DNA from: Paracoccaceae bacterium
Lineage (GTDB): Bacteria; Pseudomonadota; Alphaproteobacteria; Rhodobacterales; Rhodobacteraceae
Assembly (NCBI GenBank): GCA_004153385.1
Contig: SDAL01000005.1
Location: 62,001 to 126,000, forward strand
Direction of reading: 5' to 3'
Length of the DNA stretch: 64,000 nt
Each line of letters begins with the position of its first letter. The stretch's first letter is position 1. The translations under genes were made by a program, and so were the position numbers. The notes beneath the pieces are model-generated. The model worked only from the letters and a program-made list of their open reading frames with translations, made no database searches and was not told the DNA's origin. Positions 61,986 to 64,000 of this stretch are shown piece after piece.

Positions 61986-62270
61986 ATGATTTACCTCGTC
62001 GCCATGCACCGCGCACATCCCGGCTGTGAGGGCGTGCTCAAGCAATCGTTGGTCGCATTGATCGCACCGACCCGCGCCGAGGCAGGCTGCATCCGATATG
62101 AGCTGCACGAAGCACGCGGGCACCCCGGGCGGTTCCTTTTTTATGAGGTCTGGGAAACGCAGGCGCATCTTGATGCCCATGCCGCATCCGCGCATCTGGC
62201 CGCCTATAACGAAACGAGCCGTGACTGGATCGCGGCCACCGAATTGCTGCCACTGGATTTCGTGGCCTGA
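61986..62270 (+). CDS. antibiotic-biosynthesis-monooxygenase (ABM) domain protein
   Basis: 94 residues, one ferredoxin-like ABM domain: IYLVAMHRAHPGCEGVLKQSLVALIAPTRAEAGCIRYELHEA, then FLFYEVWETQAHLDAHAASAHLAAY. YgiN-like quinol monooxygenases and LsrG-type isomerases share this size. AAGGAAA precedes the ATG. Sixteen bases later begins the acid-sugar kinase, so it is probably in that operon, where small ABM proteins may act as isomerases or be accessory. The activity is unknown. Confidence 0.85.
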   Translation: MIYLVAMHRAHPGCEGVLKQSLVALIAPTRAEAGCIRYELHEARGHPGRFLFYEVWETQAHLDAHAASAHLAAYNETSRDWIAATELLPLDFVA

Positions 62271-62285
62271 GGGAGGAGAACCAGA

Positions 62286-63530
62286 ATGCTTTTGGGATGT
62301 ATCGCCGATGATTTCACCGGCGCAAGTGATCTGGGAAATACGCTGACACGGGCAGGTATGCGCACGACACTGATGTCGGGTTTACCCGATGATCACGCAC
62401 CGCTGGCCTGTGACGGCGCTATTATCGCACTAAAGACGCGATCAGTTCCTGTAAAAGAAGCGGTCCGTCAGTCACTCGCGGCACTGGAGTGGCTGCGCGG
62501 GCAGGGCGCGCAGCAGATCCTGTTCAAATATTGCTCGACCTTCGATAGCACTGCCGCTGGCAATATCGACCCCGTAACAGAAGCCTTGATGGGCGCACTA
62601 GGAACCGATCGTACGGTCTTCATCCCGGCCTTCCCCGGCACGGGGCGCAGGGTGTTTATGGGGCATCTTTTCGTCAATGACGTTTTACTGAACGAATGTG
62701 GCATGCAAGACCACCCTCTAACGCCTATGACCGATCCCGATCTACGCCGTGTGCTGGCCTCGCAATCAGTGCGGCGCGTCGGACATCTTCCCTTGGCGGC
62801 CTTGCGCGCAGACCAAGCCGTGCGGGCGATGGAGGCCGAAGTCGCGGCAGGCCGCCCGCTGATCGTTTGTGATACGCTCGATGACGCTGATCTTATCAGC
62901 ATTGGCAAGGCGCTCAAAGGCTGGTCACTGGTCACAGGGGGATCGGGCATCGCACTGGGACTGGCCGAGAATTTTCGCGCGGCGGGCGCGGTAAGCAGCG
63001 CCCCATCAAAGCGCGCGCCTGAAACCGGCCCGGCGGTGATACTGTCGGGATCATGTTCAAGGATGTCGAACAGGCAGGTCGCCTATGCATGTGACCGAAT
63101 GCCCGGTTTCGCTATAGAGCCCGGGGCGCTTATGTCGGGGGCACTCGATCTTGAGGCGGTGCAGGATTTCATCCGCGCGGCGGGTAACGGGCCCAAGATC
63201 ATCTATTCGACCTCGGACCGTAGCGGGCTTGAGACAGGCCGCGCGGCCTATGATCACGCACAGCTTGCAGAACGGATCGAGGCTTTCTTTGGTGATCTGG
63301 CCCGCGCACTGGTGCGTGATGGTCACCGTCGGATCGTGGTTGGCGGAGGCGAGACCTCGGGGTCCGTTGTGCGCGCTCTTGGCATGGACCGGTTCGAGAT
63401 CGGCCCGGAAATAGACCCGGGAGTGCCCGTATTGATCGCGCCGGATGGTCTGCGCATTACGCTGAAAAGTGGCAATTTCGGACAGGAAGATTTTTACGAC
63501 CGCGCTGTGCGCGTGCTGGAGCAGGCATGA
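62286..63530 (+). CDS. otnK: four-carbon acid-sugar kinase (DUF1537 family, OtnK-like)
   Basis: 414 residues with GGAGGAG upstream. N-terminal LGCIADDFTGASDLGNTLTRAGM (substrate-binding DDxTG), FKYCSTFDSTAAGNIDPVTEAL, IPAFPGTGRRVFMGHLFV, and the C-terminal nucleotide-binding part VVGGGETSGSVVRALG and LKSGNFGQEDFYDRAV. In the characterised DUF1537 family, OtnK phosphorylates 3-oxo-tetronate; DtnK homologues act on D-threonate. The paired class II aldolase downstream favours the OtnK assignment. Stop overlaps the next start (ATGA). Confidence 0.87.
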   Translation: MLLGCIADDFTGASDLGNTLTRAGMRTTLMSGLPDDHAPLACDGAIIALKTRSVPVKEAVRQSLAALEWLRGQGAQQILFKYCSTFDSTAAGNIDPVTEALMGALGTDRTVFIPAFPGTGRRVFMGHLFVNDVLLNECGMQDHPLTPMTDPDLRRVLASQSVRRVGHLPLAALRADQAVRAMEAEVAAGRPLIVCDTLDDADLISIGKALKGWSLVTGGSGIALGLAENFRAAGAVSSAPSKRAPETGPAVILSGSCSRMSNRQVAYACDRMPGFAIEPGALMSGALDLEAVQDFIRAAGNGPKIIYSTSDRSGLETGRAAYDHAQLAERIEAFFGDLARALVRDGHRRIVVGGGETSGSVVRALGMDRFEIGPEIDPGVPVLIAPDGLRITLKSGNFGQEDFYDRAVRVLEQA

Positions 63531-64000
63531 CCGAGACACGCATCAGAAACGACATTGTCACATTTGCCAAATCCCTGTTTGACCGCGGATACACGGCGGG
63601 GTCTTCGGGCAACATCTCTGTAAAACTGGACGATGGATTTCTTGTTACACCTACAAATTCCTGTCTGGGCTTTCTCGATGCGCACAGTCTGTCCCGGCTG
63701 GATTGTGATGGTAAGTATCAGTCGGGCGATGAACCGACCAAGGAATTGCCGCTGCATTTCGCCATGTACGCCGCCCGGCCCACGGCCCGTGCCGTCGTCC
63801 ATCTGCATTCGTCCTACGCGACGCTGTTGTCTTGCCTTGATGACACTGACCCGACAAGCGCACTTGCCCCGATCACGCCCTACGCTGTAATGCGCCTCGG
63901 GCCGGTTCCGATGGTGCCTTATACCAGACCGGGATCGGATACGATCCTCCCCTACATCCAAGCGGCTGCAGTCGATCATCCGGCAGTGTTGCTGGGCAAT
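63527..64000 (+). CDS. otnC: class II aldolase, OtnC-like 3-oxo-tetronate-4-phosphate decarboxylase (3'-truncated by window edge)
   Basis: The first 158 codons are present. FAKSLFDRGYTAGSSGNISVKLDDGFLVTPTNSCLGFLD is the phosphate-binding N-terminus, TKELPLHFAMYAARPTARAVVHLHSSYATLLSCL contains the catalytic Glu region and HxH metal ligands, and PYAVMRLGPVPMVPYTRPGSD follows. This matches the OtnC group of class II aldolases that decarboxylate 3-oxo-tetronate-4-phosphate to dihydroxyacetone phosphate. Coupled to the kinase by a four-base overlap. Confidence 0.87.
   Translation, partial: MTETRIRNDIVTFAKSLFDRGYTAGSSGNISVKLDDGFLVTPTNSCLGFLDAHSLSRLDCDGKYQSGDEPTKELPLHFAMYAARPTARAVVHLHSSYATLLSCLDDTDPTSALAPITPYAVMRLGPVPMVPYTRPGSDTILPYIQAAAVDHPAVLLGN

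Noticed and set aside
1-64000. tRNA, rRNA, riboswitch, phage and plasmid-maintenance features
   Set aside because: None could be supported by reading; no cloverleaf-like gene, integrase, rep or par gene was recognised.

Overview
The window is GC-rich and reads like a piece of an alphaproteobacterial genome, most likely a Rhodobacterales (Roseobacter-group) bacterium. The grounds are the density of binding-protein ABC transporters with no PTS, the FCD-type GntR, ROK and TetR regulators, the tight ATGA-overlapping operons, and protein families typical of that group. This placement is inference from gene content; there is no rRNA or other taxonomic marker in the window.

Layout. (1) 0-2.4 kb: the tail of a probable surface-polysaccharide locus, with an FrhB-like protein cut by the window edge and an alpha/beta-hydrolase-like protein that lacks the usual nucleophile. 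(2) 2.5-16.8 kb: a hexuronate or sugar-acid catabolic region. It holds an oligopeptide-type (DppBCDF-like) ABC importer with an AGE-family epimerase, a divergent mannonate dehydratase (uxuA-like), an FCD-GntR regulator, a complete second sugar ABC importer (SBP, MalF/MalG/MalK types) and an SMP-30 lactonase. A 16-bp AT-rich motif found three times in the two promoter regions suggests a single GntR regulon. (3) 16.9-21.9 kb: two large PAS-GGDEF-EAL cyclic-di-GMP proteins. (4) 22.2-32.9 kb: an N-acetylglucosamine regulon with a ROK regulator, a GNAT acetyltransferase, a sugar ABC importer, a Gfo/Idh/MocA oxidoreductase, a BadF-type kinase, NagB and NagA, giving a complete GlcNAc to fructose-6-phosphate route. 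(5) 33.7-44.5 kb: a cluster around a polar amino-acid ABC importer, with a TetR regulator, a class I aminotransferase, a FAD amino-acid oxidase-like protein, a class II aldolase, a 2-hydroxyacid dehydrogenase, an M20 amidohydrolase and a homocysteine methyltransferase. A nearly identical 23-bp site in front of the transporter and between the dehydrogenase and the amidohydrolase ties the two halves together. Its substrate is not apparent, and it is the best candidate here for an undescribed pathway. (6) 44.5-48 kb: gene-poor DNA with one SDR and coding remnants. (7) 48-53.1 kb: GtrA, GtrB and an ArnT-like glycosyltransferase divergent from an OmpR/HK two-component system, probably for lipid A or envelope glycan modification. 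(8) 53.4-64 kb: a rearranged zone. It has a decayed DUF1203 gene, an orphan ORF, an IS21 istA remnant, a peptide/nickel/opine-type ABC operon with both permeases fused in one protein, a truncated EamA transporter joined out of frame to a truncated COG4091-type oxidoreductase, and a four-carbon acid-sugar operon (ABM protein, OtnK-like kinase, OtnC-like aldolase cut by the window edge).

No tRNA, rRNA, CRISPR array, replication origin or intact insertion sequence was recognised. All functional calls come from reading motifs in the translated sequence and were not checked against a database.
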